Part shown: positions 15,235-23,440 of the stretch, piece by piece
Position numbering within the stretch: position 1 is the first letter of the stretch
How the letters are laid out: each line of letters begins with the position of its first letter
The notes under the pieces: model-generated
Seen by the model: the letters and a program-made list of their open reading frames with translations, nothing else
What the model was told of the DNA's origin: nothing
Databases searched by the model: none
Assembly: GCF_002214505.1 (NCBI RefSeq)
Contig: NZ_CP015103.1
Coordinates: 1,302,001 to 1,366,000, forward strand
DNA from: Thermococcus siculi
GTDB lineage: Archaea > Methanobacteriota_B > Thermococci > Thermococcales > Thermococcaceae
DNA length: 64,000 nt
Direction of reading: 5' to 3'
Made by a program: the position numbers and the translations under genes

Positions 15235-17079
15235 TCACAACACCCCCCACAGTGCGAGTATAAGTAGCACTATTGCCAGATACCATGAATAGCTCTGGAC
15301 GTTTCCATTGTAGAATGCCTGCCTGAGTGAGTCCGCGAAGTCCTCTGTCAGTCCAGCGAGCCTCTCGTAGAACCTGTCCCAGCTGTACTTGAGCCAGAAC
15401 TCGAGGGCTTCCGCCAGCGGTCTGTAGAAGTTCCTTCTGATGCTGAGGTTGAACTCCTCGGTCACCGGGTTACCTGACTGGTAGGTGTTGGTGACGGGTA
15501 TCTTCCTGACCCTTGCCCCGTAGAGGTAAACCAGCCCGGCTATGGCGATGCCTATGACGAGGGCTATCGTAACCAGCAGGGCGTTGTAGGTTCCGGTCGG
15601 TGTGACGAGCCTGTAGTAGTCTCCGCCCACGACCTCTCCGCCGAGGATCTTGTTGAGGTACTCGGTGACCAGTCCAGGGGCGACACCGAAGACGAGGTTG
15701 GGTATGGCGAGTATCGCCATCGCTATGAGGAGCGGAAGCGGTGCCTCCTTGACGTCCTCAAGATCGCTTGGCCTCTGGCCGAACCATACGGAGTAGAGGA
15801 ATCTCACCACGTAGGCGAAGGCCAGACCGCTTCCAAGGAATATCGCCCCAGCGACCAGAGGCATGTGAGCCTGTATCGCCGCCTCGTAGATGAGCCACTT
15901 GCTCGCGAATCCTGCCAGAGGCGGGATTCCCGCGAGGCTGAGAACGGCTATGAGTCCCATGGCGAAGGTGAAGGGCATCTTTCTCGCAAGACCGCCCATG
16001 TCCTTGAACTGGGTCTTGCCGGTCTGGAGGATTATCGCCGCGGTCACGAGCCAGAAGAGGCCCTTGAAAACCGCGTGGCTGAGCACGTGGAAGAGACCTC
16101 CTGCCAGACCGAGGGTGCTGCCGACTCCAAAGGCCAGGAGTATGTAACCGACCTGTCCCACGGAGGAGTAAGCGAAGAGCTTCCTGATGTCCTCCTGGAG
16201 AACCGCGAGGAAGCTCGCGACGACAACGGTGATGGCCCCCATCCAAGCTATTATGTACGCGAAAGTCAGGTGGCCGTGGAAGGTTCCGAGGGTCGCGTAG
16301 AGTTTGTAGCCCATCAGGATGTAGAGCAGGAGGAAACCGTAGGCTCCTGCCTTGCTGAGGGCACCGCTGAAGAACGTCGTGTAGCTCTGGTCGGTCTCAC
16401 TGTATGCTCCGGGTGCCCAGACGTGGAGCGGAACGGCACCGGCTTTAACACCGAAGGCGGTGAGGAACAGCGCGAATACAAGCACGGTCTCTCTGGTGCT
16501 CATGGTTCCGAGGCTTGCGTCTATGTACATGGCCTGCCTTATTGACTCGAAGTCGAGCGCTCCGGTCTTGGCGTAGAGGATTCCGATGGCTATGAGCATG
16601 GCGTAGGCTCCTATGACGCTGAGCACGAAGTACTTGAGGGACTCGTGCCTGTTCCTCCTGAGCACCATCATGAAGCTTGCAAATGTCATAAGCTCCCAGA
16701 GCAGGAAGAAGCTTATGAAGTCCTGGCTGAGGAAGACGCCCACCACTCCGGTAAAGCTCATCAGGGCGAAGAGCCAGTCATAGGAGCTTTTTGATGTCGA
16801 TGCCATTCCGAAGGCCATCGCAATGCCGACGAGGGAAGCAACTGTCGCGAAGTACCACGTCATTGTGTTGAGCTGGAACTGGAGGGTGAAACCGCTGATG
16901 GTGAGGGAGTAGTCCACCGTTTCGCTGATCACGGTGGGATAAAGCTTGGCAAGATATGCCAGCGGCACAGCGGCACCCACGATGCCGATCAGCTCCCTAA
17001 GCCCCTTGATGTCGAGGGCCCACGCTATGACACCCGCAACGAGGGGTGCAAAGATTATGATGAGGAGTTCGTTGATCAT
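15235..17079 (-). CDS. mbxH': MbxH': second antiporter-like (NuoL/MrpD-type) subunit
   Basis: A 614 aa antiporter-like protein with about 14 core helices. The glutamate on TM5 is visible in LLWELMTFASF, and KAGAVPLHVWAPGAYSETDQSYT plus the HVLSHAVFKGLFWL helix carry the Lys/His channel residues. After residue 480 there is an extra stretch of about 130 residues (RNFYRPLAEALEFWLKYSWD) ending in a last hydrophobic helix, probably a lateral helix. Having two antiporter-like subunits (H and H') distinguishes Mbx from Mbh. It overlaps mbxH by 4 nt. Confidence 0.92.
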   Translation of the reverse strand: MINELLIIIFAPLVAGVIAWALDIKGLRELIGIVGAAVPLAYLAKLYPTVISETVDYSLTISGFTLQFQLNTMTWYFATVASLVGIAMAFGMASTSKSSYDWLFALMSFTGVVGVFLSQDFISFFLLWELMTFASFMMVLRRNRHESLKYFVLSVIGAYAMLIAIGILYAKTGALDFESIRQAMYIDASLGTMSTRETVLVFALFLTAFGVKAGAVPLHVWAPGAYSETDQSYTTFFSGALSKAGAYGFLLLYILMGYKLYATLGTFHGHLTFAYIIAWMGAITVVVASFLAVLQEDIRKLFAYSSVGQVGYILLAFGVGSTLGLAGGLFHVLSHAVFKGLFWLVTAAIILQTGKTQFKDMGGLARKMPFTFAMGLIAVLSLAGIPPLAGFASKWLIYEAAIQAHMPLVAGAIFLGSGLAFAYVVRFLYSVWFGQRPSDLEDVKEAPLPLLIAMAILAIPNLVFGVAPGLVTEYLNKILGGEVVGGDYYRLVTPTGTYNALLVTIALVIGIAIAGLVYLYGARVRKIPVTNTYQSGNPVTEEFNLSIRRNFYRPLAEALEFWLKYSWDRFYERLAGLTEDFADSLRQAFYNGNVQSYSWYLAIVLLILALWGVL

Positions 17080-18563
17080 GCTCCCACCCCCATTAGAGGA
17101 ACGTTCTTGATGTAGTCAGCCACGTTGAAGATGTCCGCTCCTGCCTTCTGGGCGATGTTCCAGGCGTAGTCGGGGTATATGCCGATGACTATCACCAGCG
17201 TGGCAAGGAAGAGCACCATGAGGCCGATCGCAATGTTCTCGTCGGTCTTCGTTCCCTCTCCCTGGAACCAGATGACGTGGAGCAGTCTGAAGTAATAGAC
17301 CGCCTCCACGACGCTGGCAGTGAGGACGAGCACCGCCGCCCAGGTATAGCCAACGTCGAGCGTCGCCAGAATTATCCTGATCTTGCTCCAGAATATGTTG
17401 AACAGCGGTATTCCGACGGTGGCCACCGCACCCACTGATATTCCAAAGGCCATCAACGGCATCCTCTTTCCGAGGCCCCTGAAGTTCTCAAGCTCCGCTC
17501 CGCCGAGGCTCATGGCGACGTAGCCCACCGCGAGGAAGAGCATGCCCTTCACAATCGCGTGGTTGACCATGTGAAAGACCGCCGCATCAACGCCGCTCTG
17601 GGTTCCGAGGGCAAAGGCGAGTGCAATGAGACCTATCTGGGCGATACTGGAGTAGGCTATCATCCTCTTGACGTTCTTCTGTCTGAGTGCCGCGAGCTCG
17701 GCAACAATTACCGTCAGGGTGGCGAGTACGACCAGCAGCTTCAGGACAGAGTGCCAGCTTCCCACAGCCTGCATGAGGTAGAGCAGTCTGGCCATCGCGT
17801 AGATGCCCGCCTTAACCACGAAGGCCGAGAACATGGCCGTTATCGGGTGCGGTGCTGCCTGGTATGCGTCCGGTGCCCAGGCGTTGAGCGGGAACAGCTC
17901 CGCCTCGACCGCCAGGCCAAAGACTATGAGCGCGAGGCCGACCTGTGCGACTGTGGCGTTCATTCCGCCGGCGAGCTGGGCTATCTGGGCCATGTTGAGG
18001 GTTCCCAGCGAGCCGTAGATGAGGGCTATGCCTATGAGGAAGAAGCTGGAGCCTATTCCACCGAGGACTATGTACTTGAGCGAAGCCTCCGCCGCCTCTC
18101 CGGTCTTGTTGTAGGCCGTGAGAGCGTAGGCGCTTATTGCCGTTATCTCCATGAACACGAAGAGGTTGAAGATGTCTCCGGTTGCTATCATTCCAGTGGC
18201 ACCGAGCATGAGGAGCAGGAAGAGCATGGCGTACTTGTCTATCGGCTCGACCTGGATTGCCCTGACGCTGAAGACGGCCATGAGGAAGCTGACGAGGGCC
18301 ACTATGAACACGAAGAGCGCCGCGAAGTGTCCGATGTAGAGGTTAATGCCAACGGGCGGCCTCCAGGCGCCTGCCATGACTATTATCGGCTTTCCTGAGG
18401 TGTAGACCTGCTGGAACACCCATGCGGCTATCCCCGTCTGGAGAGCGGTGATGAGCACCAGGTAGTACTTAACGGCCTTCTTTCCGGCCCCCTTTATCAG
18501 GGGGACGAAGAAGGCGCTGATGAGCGGTAAAGCTATGAGGAGCGAAGCGTACTGCCCGTTCAT
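17076..18563 (-). CDS. mbxH: MbxH: antiporter-like (MrpD/NuoN-type) subunit
   Basis: This 495 aa protein has about 14 transmembrane helices. The conserved glutamate is in NLFVFMEITAISAYAL on TM5, the lysine helix includes AEAELFPLNAWAPDAYQAAP, and the HMVNHAIVKGMLFL helix carries His and Lys. These residues form the ion path in Mrp antiporters and complex I. It overlaps its neighbours on both sides by 4 nt (ATGA), so it is translationally coupled. Confidence 0.93.
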   Translation of the reverse strand: MNGQYASLLIALPLISAFFVPLIKGAGKKAVKYYLVLITALQTGIAAWVFQQVYTSGKPIIVMAGAWRPPVGINLYIGHFAALFVFIVALVSFLMAVFSVRAIQVEPIDKYAMLFLLLMLGATGMIATGDIFNLFVFMEITAISAYALTAYNKTGEAAEASLKYIVLGGIGSSFFLIGIALIYGSLGTLNMAQIAQLAGGMNATVAQVGLALIVFGLAVEAELFPLNAWAPDAYQAAPHPITAMFSAFVVKAGIYAMARLLYLMQAVGSWHSVLKLLVVLATLTVIVAELAALRQKNVKRMIAYSSIAQIGLIALAFALGTQSGVDAAVFHMVNHAIVKGMLFLAVGYVAMSLGGAELENFRGLGKRMPLMAFGISVGAVATVGIPLFNIFWSKIRIILATLDVGYTWAAVLVLTASVVEAVYYFRLLHVIWFQGEGTKTDENIAIGLMVLFLATLVIVIGIYPDYAWNIAQKAGADIFNVADYIKNVPLMGVGA

Positions 18564-18904
18564 CCTCTCAACCTCCTTATCTCCTCAACGTTAAGGGTTC
18601 CGTACCTCTCGTAGATTATCATGGCGACGCTAAGGGCCATGGCGGTTGTCGCAACGCCTATGACTATTGCCGTGAGCACGAGGGCCTGGGGAATCGGGTC
18701 AACGGCCTGATTCGGGCCGATTCCCTCGCTCAGTATCGGGGCGCTCCTTCCGGAGATGTAACCGACGCTTACGAGGAGAAGGTTGACTCCGGTCTCCATT
18801 ATGCTGAGGCCTATGAGCATCTTAAGCACGTTCTTCTTGACGAGTACTGCGTACAGTCCTATGAGTATGAGCGATATGGCACCGAAGTAGTAGACGCTGA
18901 TCAT
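18560..18904 (-). CDS. mbxG: MbxG: MrpC/NuoK-like subunit
   Basis: A 114 aa, three-helix protein with the MrpC pattern: VLKMLIGLSIMETGVNLLLV in helix 2 includes the membrane glutamate shared with NuoK, and helix 3 has DPIPQALVLTAIVIG. It forms part of the Mrp-like ion-translocation module. Four-base overlaps join it to mbxF and mbxH. Confidence 0.92.
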   Translation of the reverse strand: MISVYYFGAISLILIGLYAVLVKKNVLKMLIGLSIMETGVNLLLVSVGYISGRSAPILSEGIGPNQAVDPIPQALVLTAIVIGVATTAMALSVAMIIYERYGTLNVEEIRRLRG

Positions 18905-19608
18905 TCGCTCACCTCCTCCTTGACCATGTTGTCGATGATTCCGCTGAGCTCGGTGCCGACCTTGAGGCCGATTATGGTGTAGATCACCGGTATGAAGCCT
19001 CCGCTGAAGAGCCTGCCGATGTTCTCAGCGCCCCACTGCCAGTCCTGCCATATCCAATCGTAGAGGAAGTATCCGCCGATTGCGAGGCCTATTAGGCCGA
19101 CGATGACGTAGGTCATTCCGACCGCTCCCTCGACCTTCTCAAAGGCCTTGTGCGGTATCTCGTAGACGATGAACGCCATGTAGAGCAGCAGGAACGCGGT
19201 GGCTATGGTGGCTCCTCCGGGGAAACCTCCACCCGGGGTGAGGTGTCCGTGGATGAATATGTAGGCACCGAAGAGCATGACGAAGGGAACCAGCAGCCTC
19301 GTTCCGGTTGTGAGGACTATCGAACCCTCGGTCTTCGCGGTTCTTTCCTTCTTCCTCCTCCAGAGGAGTGCGCCAACGCCGGTTGAGGCTATGAACAGCA
19401 CCGTAACCTCACCGAGGGTATCGAACCCACGGTAGTTGACGACTACGGCGGTGACGGCGTTAACCGCGCCGGTCTGCTCCTTAACATGGTCCAGGTAGTA
19501 CTGGCCGACGAGCATCCTGTCCTCGCCGAAGGGTACCCCGGCGAGGCCCTGGGCGAGCCAGTAACCGATTATCAGGAGGGTGATTATCGCGAGTGCACGC
19601 TTGAGCAT
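18901..19608 (-). CDS. mbxF: MbxF: fused MbhE-like and MrpB-like subunit
   Basis: About 235 aa in two parts. The first 90 residues resemble MbhE (an N-terminal helix, an exposed loop with TAVVVNYRGFDTLGEV, then a second helix). The rest is MrpB-like with GHLTPGGGFPGGAT and further helices. In Mbh these are separate genes E and F; their fusion is the Mbx arrangement. The ATG at 19608 (GAGGTGGTGAAA upstream) lies two bases after the mbxD stop; starts further upstream lack a binding site. Confidence 0.9.
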   Translation of the reverse strand: MLKRALAIITLLIIGYWLAQGLAGVPFGEDRMLVGQYYLDHVKEQTGAVNAVTAVVVNYRGFDTLGEVTVLFIASTGVGALLWRRKKERTAKTEGSIVLTTGTRLLVPFVMLFGAYIFIHGHLTPGGGFPGGATIATAFLLLYMAFIVYEIPHKAFEKVEGAVGMTYVIVGLIGLAIGGYFLYDWIWQDWQWGAENIGRLFSGGFIPVIYTIIGLKVGTELSGIIDNMVKEEVSE

Positions 19609-19610
19609 TT

Positions 19611-19895
19611 TCACCACCTCACCCACCAGCCGGGCTTCTCCTCTTCCTCGGTCTCAAAGCGCTGGGTTCTCTTGATGGCGAAGATGAATATCGCCGCGCT
19701 GAGTGCAGCTCCTATGGCAGCCTCGGTCATCGCTACGTCCGGGGCCTGGAGCATGAAGAACAGCAGCGAAGCGAACAGGCTGACTGCCGCCATTCCAACA
19801 GCCGCCGCGAGCAGGTCCCTCCACTCGACGGCGAGGATTGCCGAGATTATCATTATTCCGACGATGATGTACTCAATGCAGGTTATGCAGTTCAT
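19611..19895 (-). CDS. mbxD: MbxD: MrpA-C-terminal-like (DUF4040) subunit
   Basis: The protein has 94 aa and three helices. LLAAAVGMAAVSLFASLLFFML and APDVAMTEAAIGAAL match the MrpA C-terminal/DUF4040 segment; the glutamate in TEAAIG is the usual ion-path residue. Its charged C-terminus (RFETEEEEKPGWW) faces the cytoplasm. It overlaps mbxC by 4 nt. Confidence 0.9.
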   Translation of the reverse strand: MNCITCIEYIIVGIMIISAILAVEWRDLLAAAVGMAAVSLFASLLFFMLQAPDVAMTEAAIGAALSAAIFIFAIKRTQRFETEEEEKPGWWVRW

Positions 19896-20311
19896 TCCTC
19901 ACCACCCTCCTTGGGGGTTTCCTCAGGGGTCTCAACTTCAGGGGCCTCGGCCGCCTTAGCCTTCGCCTCCATGTGCTCGCGGTACTTGTCCATCACGCTG
20001 CCCTCCCAGAGGGGGATGCCGCTCTTGTATGCGGCCCTGATGAGGGCGTGGGCGCTTATCGGGTTCGTCAGCAGGAGGAAGACCGCGATAACTATGGTCT
20101 TGGTGAGCCAGGCGGCGCTTCCGAAGTCAGTGCCGAGCGCCCAGATTCCAACGCCGACTATAACGCCGAGGGAACCGAGGGTGGCGCTCTTGGTGGCGGT
20201 CTGCATCCTGTTGTAGACGTCGGGCATCCTGATGAGACCCAGGGCTGAGAGGAAGTAGAAGAACGTTCCTATGAGCACGAGAGCCTCCCCAACTGCAGCC
20301 AGAGCGTTCAT
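19892..20311 (-). CDS. mbxC: MbxC: MrpG-like subunit
   Basis: A 139 aa protein with three helices in the MrpG layout (GLIRMPDVYNRMQTATKSATLG in the first loop, NPISAHALIRAAY after helix 3). It then has an acidic tail of about 30 residues (EAPEVETPEETPKEGGEE) not needed for the fold. It is part of the Mrp-like sodium/proton module. Coupled by 4-nt overlaps to mbxB and mbxD. Confidence 0.92.
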   Translation of the reverse strand: MNALAAVGEALVLIGTFFYFLSALGLIRMPDVYNRMQTATKSATLGSLGVIVGVGIWALGTDFGSAAWLTKTIVIAVFLLLTNPISAHALIRAAYKSGIPLWEGSVMDKYREHMEAKAKAAEAPEVETPEETPKEGGEE

Positions 20312-20562
20312 AGGCCTCCCTCCATGTACCTTGCGAAGGCGATGACTCCACCGAAGGCGAGTATCGCGTAAACGAGCGCGACGTCGAGGAATATCATTCT
20401 CTGGTAGTAGAGCGCGAAGAGCACCATGAGTCCGGCGGTTATGGTGGTCATGATGTCGACCGCGACAAGCCTGTCGACCGTCGTCGGCCCCCTGAAGACC
20501 CTGTACATGCTCAGGAGAGTCGCTATGGCTATAAGGGCGAGGTAGATGTTTATCCCGATCAT
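20308..20562 (-). CDS. mbxB: MbxB: MrpF-like subunit
   Basis: A small three-helix protein of 84 aa matching MrpF, with YRVFRGPTTVDRLVAVDIMT between helices 1 and 2, the family signature containing the conserved Asp. It has 4-nt overlaps with mbxA and mbxC. Confidence 0.92.
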   Translation of the reverse strand: MIGINIYLALIAIATLLSMYRVFRGPTTVDRLVAVDIMTTITAGLMVLFALYYQRMIFLDVALVYAILAFGGVIAFARYMEGGL

Positions 20563-21089
20563 CCGAAGATCACCTTCAGGAACTTTTCAAACGGGGCGGT
20601 TATGTTGGCGGAAGCTGCTTTAACATGCTCCTCTTCCTTCTCGGTAAGGGCTTCGTCCGGAACCCATATCCAGTGGATGAAGTAGTTGTCGTCGTCGACG
20701 TCAAGGGTTATCGTTCCCGGAGTCAGGGTTATCGAGTTCGCGAGGGCAAGCTTGCCAACGTCACTGTTGAGAACGGTCTTGCAGTGCACTATTCCCGGTC
20801 TTATGGGCCTCTTGGGGTGGAGAACCCTGTAGGCGACGTCGAGGTTCGCCATGATCATGGCCCACAGGAAGTATGGTACGTAGGCTATCGCGTAGGCGAC
20901 CCTCTTGGGATGGAGGTTTGCCAGACCACTCGTGGTGAATATCTCGTAGGTAAACGCTGCGACAATGAGCGACAGTATCAGTCCAAATCCGAGTTCCTGC
21001 GGGTCTAGGCTGGCCGTTAGAAGCAGCCATATCAAGAACAGCACGATTACCGTGTATAGATACCTGCTTATTTTGCTTGCTTCTCCCAT
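20559..21089 (-). CDS. mbxA: MbxA: MrpE-like subunit, first gene of the mbx operon
   Basis: A 176 aa MrpE homologue: two or three N-terminal helices, then a cytoplasmic domain with LANSITLTPGTITLDV, the conserved MrpE segment, and HWIWVP. GGAGGTTGATGAT precedes the ATG. It opens the operon A-B-C-D-F-G-H-H'-M-J-K-L-N, the same order as in P. furiosus. The Mrp-like proteins are thought to exchange Na+ for H+ while the Nuo-like part moves electrons from ferredoxin to polysulfide. The promoter carries SurR-type sites. Confidence 0.93.
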   Translation of the reverse strand: MGEASKISRYLYTVIVLFLIWLLLTASLDPQELGFGLILSLIVAAFTYEIFTTSGLANLHPKRVAYAIAYVPYFLWAMIMANLDVAYRVLHPKRPIRPGIVHCKTVLNSDVGKLALANSITLTPGTITLDVDDDNYFIHWIWVPDEALTEKEEEHVKAASANITAPFEKFLKVIFG

Positions 21090-21150
21090 ATCATCAACCT
21101 CCAGCGGTTGGTGGACATGTCCGAACAGAGTTAAGCGAAGCTAATCTTTG

Positions 21151-21159
21151 GTTTTTAAC
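21151..21159. promoter_or_regulatory. SurR core site GTTn3AAC (proximal)
   Basis: GTTTTTAAC fits the published SurR core GTTn3AAC. It lies between the box A at 21165-21174 and the expected transcription start of mbxA, a position suited to repression. Confidence 0.5.
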
Positions 21160-21164
21160 AATGG

Positions 21165-21174
21165 CTTATAAACG
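21165..21174 (-). promoter_or_regulatory. Box A candidate of the mbx operon
   Basis: CGTTTATAAG on the minus strand is a good archaeal TATA element 75-85 nt before the mbxA ATG. Transcription would begin near 21140-21146. A second A/T-rich element overlaps the SurR site at 21194. Confidence 0.55.
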
Positions 21175-21193
21175 TTACCTACGAAGAACAAAG

Positions 21194-21210
21194 GTTTAAA
21201 ACTTTTGGTT
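21194..21210. promoter_or_regulatory. Extended SurR site GTTn3AACn5GTT
   Basis: The bases read GTT-TAA-AAC-TTTTG-GTT, an exact fit to the extended SurR motif GTTn3AACn5GTT described for P. furiosus sulfur-response promoters. It lies 105-121 nt before the mbxA start and just upstream of the box A. SurR is a redox switch that releases DNA when sulfur oxidises its CxxC. SurR itself is not encoded in this window. Confidence 0.65.
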
Positions 21211-21423
21211 AAAATGGGGGCACCAGATTTGTTCTTTGATGCTCCAAAGGGTTCTTCGTGGTTCGTTGCATAATTGAAGCCAGACACTTCCCAATTTTGA
21301 TTACTCTGCGTTTGTAAAGTATGAGGAAGTTTTCGGAGATGATGCGGGGATAAAACCGTGCCTGCTGGAATCACTTACCGTTAGCATATAACAGGAGAGA
21401 AGAATGAACAAAAGGGGAGTGGC

Positions 21424-21924
21424 TCAGTAGATCGAGATTCTCTTGACGCCTTCGAGCTTGGAGAGTTCGTTAATGAGGTCGCCGGGGATCGGCTTCTCGG
21501 TGATTATCGTGAGGGTGGCCTCGGGGTAGAGTTCAGGGTCTTCCGCGACGACCTGGATGATGTTTATGTCCCTCTCGGCTATCTTCATGGCGATCTTGGC
21601 GAGTATCCCTATGGCCCTTGGCTCTGGCTCGATCTCTATGACACCGTAGCCGACGTGCCTGCCAACGTACTTCATGTGAACCGTCGGCTCAAGGTTGGTG
21701 TATATCTCCCTGAGTTCCGGAATCTTGAGTATCATCCCGACGGTCTCCTTGACGACCCTCCTGTCGACGTCGAGGGCCTTGGCCACCTTGGTGTACGGAA
21801 CCTCTATGTCTCCGGCCTTTATCTTGAGGTCGTCCGAGACCTTTAGACCGTACTTCAGGAGCGTTTTGGCGATCTGCTTCCTCACAGGGTATTCATCAAA
21901 GTAATGTTCAATCTTGCCCCACAT
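21424..21924 (-). CDS. ACT-domain regulator of amino-acid metabolism (COG2150-like)
   Basis: About 166 aa. The first half looks like a DNA- or ligand-binding helical domain (VPYTKVAKALDVDRRVVKETVGMI, a helix-turn-helix-like segment at about residues 45-68). The second half is an ACT domain (IGILAKIAMKIAERDINIIQVVAEDP). Archaeal proteins of this build are called regulators of amino-acid metabolism; the ligand is not known. The ATG at 21924 has GGTGAGGATA upstream, while the GTG at 21939 has none. Confidence 0.78.
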   Translation of the reverse strand: MWGKIEHYFDEYPVRKQIAKTLLKYGLKVSDDLKIKAGDIEVPYTKVAKALDVDRRVVKETVGMILKIPELREIYTNLEPTVHMKYVGRHVGYGVIEIEPEPRAIGILAKIAMKIAERDINIIQVVAEDPELYPEATLTIITEKPIPGDLINELSKLEGVKRISIY

Positions 21925-22081
21925 TATCCTCACCCACACTAGTCCATCACTAGACTCTTTAATTCAATAATATTAAAATGTTTCCATGTTCGCATGATGG
22001 CAAAAGGCCTTCCTTTAAAAATCTTTGGGCACGGAGGCATATTAGAGCACCCCGGTGGCCGGATTTTTTATCCATCGGCGG

Positions 22082-22090
22082 ATTTTTAAG
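22082..22090 (+). promoter_or_regulatory. Box A promoter of the radical SAM gene
   Basis: ATTTTTAAG lies 22-30 nt before the ATG at 22112, implying a leaderless transcript and arguing against the longer frame that begins at 22055. Confidence 0.55.
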
Positions 22091-22111
22091 ACGCCACTGA
22101 AACTCCCGAAC

Positions 22112-23371
22112 ATGATCGAAGTACGCCTTCCACACGTCACGTTCCATGACCTTGGAGACGCGGTCAGGCTCATATGGCGCGAGACCCTCTACGCCGACTT
22201 CGAAAAAGGCGAGCTTGAGAGAGTTATAAGGAGAAAGTTCCGCGTTTCGCCGGAGATAACCGTCCGGGATGGCGTTCTCATCATCGACACCGACTACGAG
22301 AAGGTGGAGTCCTTCGTCGCCCTCTACATCCAGAACAACCTAGGCGCCCTCCTGAGGAACCGCTACACCAACAGGAAGGTCCTCTACATCCACGAGGGAA
22401 TGGACGTTCCCCTCCTCGGCTACAACGCCTTCGGTCTAATCGACAGGGGCACCAACCTCATCCAGATACGCGGAGTGAGCGGCTGCAACCTGAGCTGCGT
22501 GTTCTGCTCCGTTGACGAGGGGCCATACTCGAGGACGAGGAAGCTCGACTACGTCGTCGATATAGATTATTTGATTAAGTGGTTCGATGAAGTTGCGAGG
22601 ATAAAGGGAAAGGGATTGGAGGCCCACCTCGATGGTCAGGGGGAGCCGCTCATCTATCCCTTCCGCGTTGAGCTGGTTCAGGCTTTGAGGGAGCACCCCA
22701 ACGTTTCTGTGATTTCAATGCAAAGCAACGGGACGCTCTTAACAGATAAACTCGTTGAGGAACTTGCCGAGGCCGGCCTCGACAGGGTGAACCTTTCGCT
22801 CCACTCCCTCGACCCGGACAAGGCGAAGATGCTGATGGGAAGGAAGGACTACGATCTGGAGCACGTTCTGGACATGGCAGAGGCGCTGGTGAACGCCGGA
22901 ATAGACGTCCTCATAGCCCCGGTTATAATCTTTGGAATAAACGACGACGAGGCCGAGGCGTTCATCGAGTTCGCCCGAAAAATTGGCGCCGGAAGGCGCT
23001 GGCCGGCCCTGGGATTCCAGAACTACATCCCCTACAAGTTCGGCAGGAACCCGACTATAGCGAGGGTGGTTCCCTTCAAGGACTTCTACGCCTGGCTCCG
23101 CTCACTGGAGGAGAAAACGGGCATGAGGCCTCTCGTTCTGAAACCCAAGCATTTTGGCATGGAGAAGAGGGAATTCATACCTCTGGCCTTCCGGCCGGGT
23201 GAGGTGGTGAAGGCCGAGGTCGTCCTTCCAGGAAGGATAAAGGGCGAGATGCTGGCCAAAGCCCGGAACAGGCTCATCGAGGTCATCAACACCGACGCGG
23301 AAGTTGGGGACAGAATCACTGTTAGAATTGTCAGGACGAGACACGGAATATACATTGGAACGCCGGTCTAG
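22112..23371 (+). CDS. Radical SAM protein with C-terminal TRAM domain
   Basis: A 419 aa protein. An N-terminal domain of about 100 residues leads into the radical SAM core with CNLSCVFC (C-x3-C-x2-C) for the SAM-binding [4Fe-4S] cluster. DGQGEPLIYP (the GGE-like motif), MQSNGTLLT and NLSLHSLDPDKAKML follow. The last 60 residues (GEVVKAEVVLPGRIKGEM ... GDRITVRIVRTRHGIYIG) form a TRAM-type beta-barrel, an RNA-binding module seen in tRNA-modifying enzymes. A role in RNA modification is a fair inference; the reaction is unknown. Start chosen from the box A at 22082. Confidence 0.85.
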   Translation: MIEVRLPHVTFHDLGDAVRLIWRETLYADFEKGELERVIRRKFRVSPEITVRDGVLIIDTDYEKVESFVALYIQNNLGALLRNRYTNRKVLYIHEGMDVPLLGYNAFGLIDRGTNLIQIRGVSGCNLSCVFCSVDEGPYSRTRKLDYVVDIDYLIKWFDEVARIKGKGLEAHLDGQGEPLIYPFRVELVQALREHPNVSVISMQSNGTLLTDKLVEELAEAGLDRVNLSLHSLDPDKAKMLMGRKDYDLEHVLDMAEALVNAGIDVLIAPVIIFGINDDEAEAFIEFARKIGAGRRWPALGFQNYIPYKFGRNPTIARVVPFKDFYAWLRSLEEKTGMRPLVLKPKHFGMEKREFIPLAFRPGEVVKAEVVLPGRIKGEMLAKARNRLIEVINTDAEVGDRITVRIVRTRHGIYIGTPV

Positions 23372-23440
23372 ACGTTCCGACAATTCTCAAACCAAAAATT
23401 ATTTAACCCCCTCACTGCCATAGTACTTTGGGTAGTGGTT

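Larger units (their letters stand above)
21090..21423. other. Intergenic region between mbxA and the ACT regulator (334 nt)
   Basis: Besides the mbx promoter it holds an inverted pair AAGAACAAA (21184-21192) / TTTGTTCTT (21228-21236) around the SurR site. Bases 21240-21423 show no convincing gene: the open frames there are short and lack a ribosome binding site. This stretch is richer in A+T than its surroundings. Confidence 0.5.

Noticed and set aside
21141-21374. 77-codon open frame on the minus strand upstream of mbxA
   Set aside because: It runs across the box A and both SurR sites, has no ribosome binding site and no recognisable domain; it is most likely chance.
21959-22147. 62-codon minus-strand open frame across the radical SAM promoter
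   Set aside because: It overlaps the promoter and start of the radical SAM gene, lacks a ribosome binding site and matches nothing.
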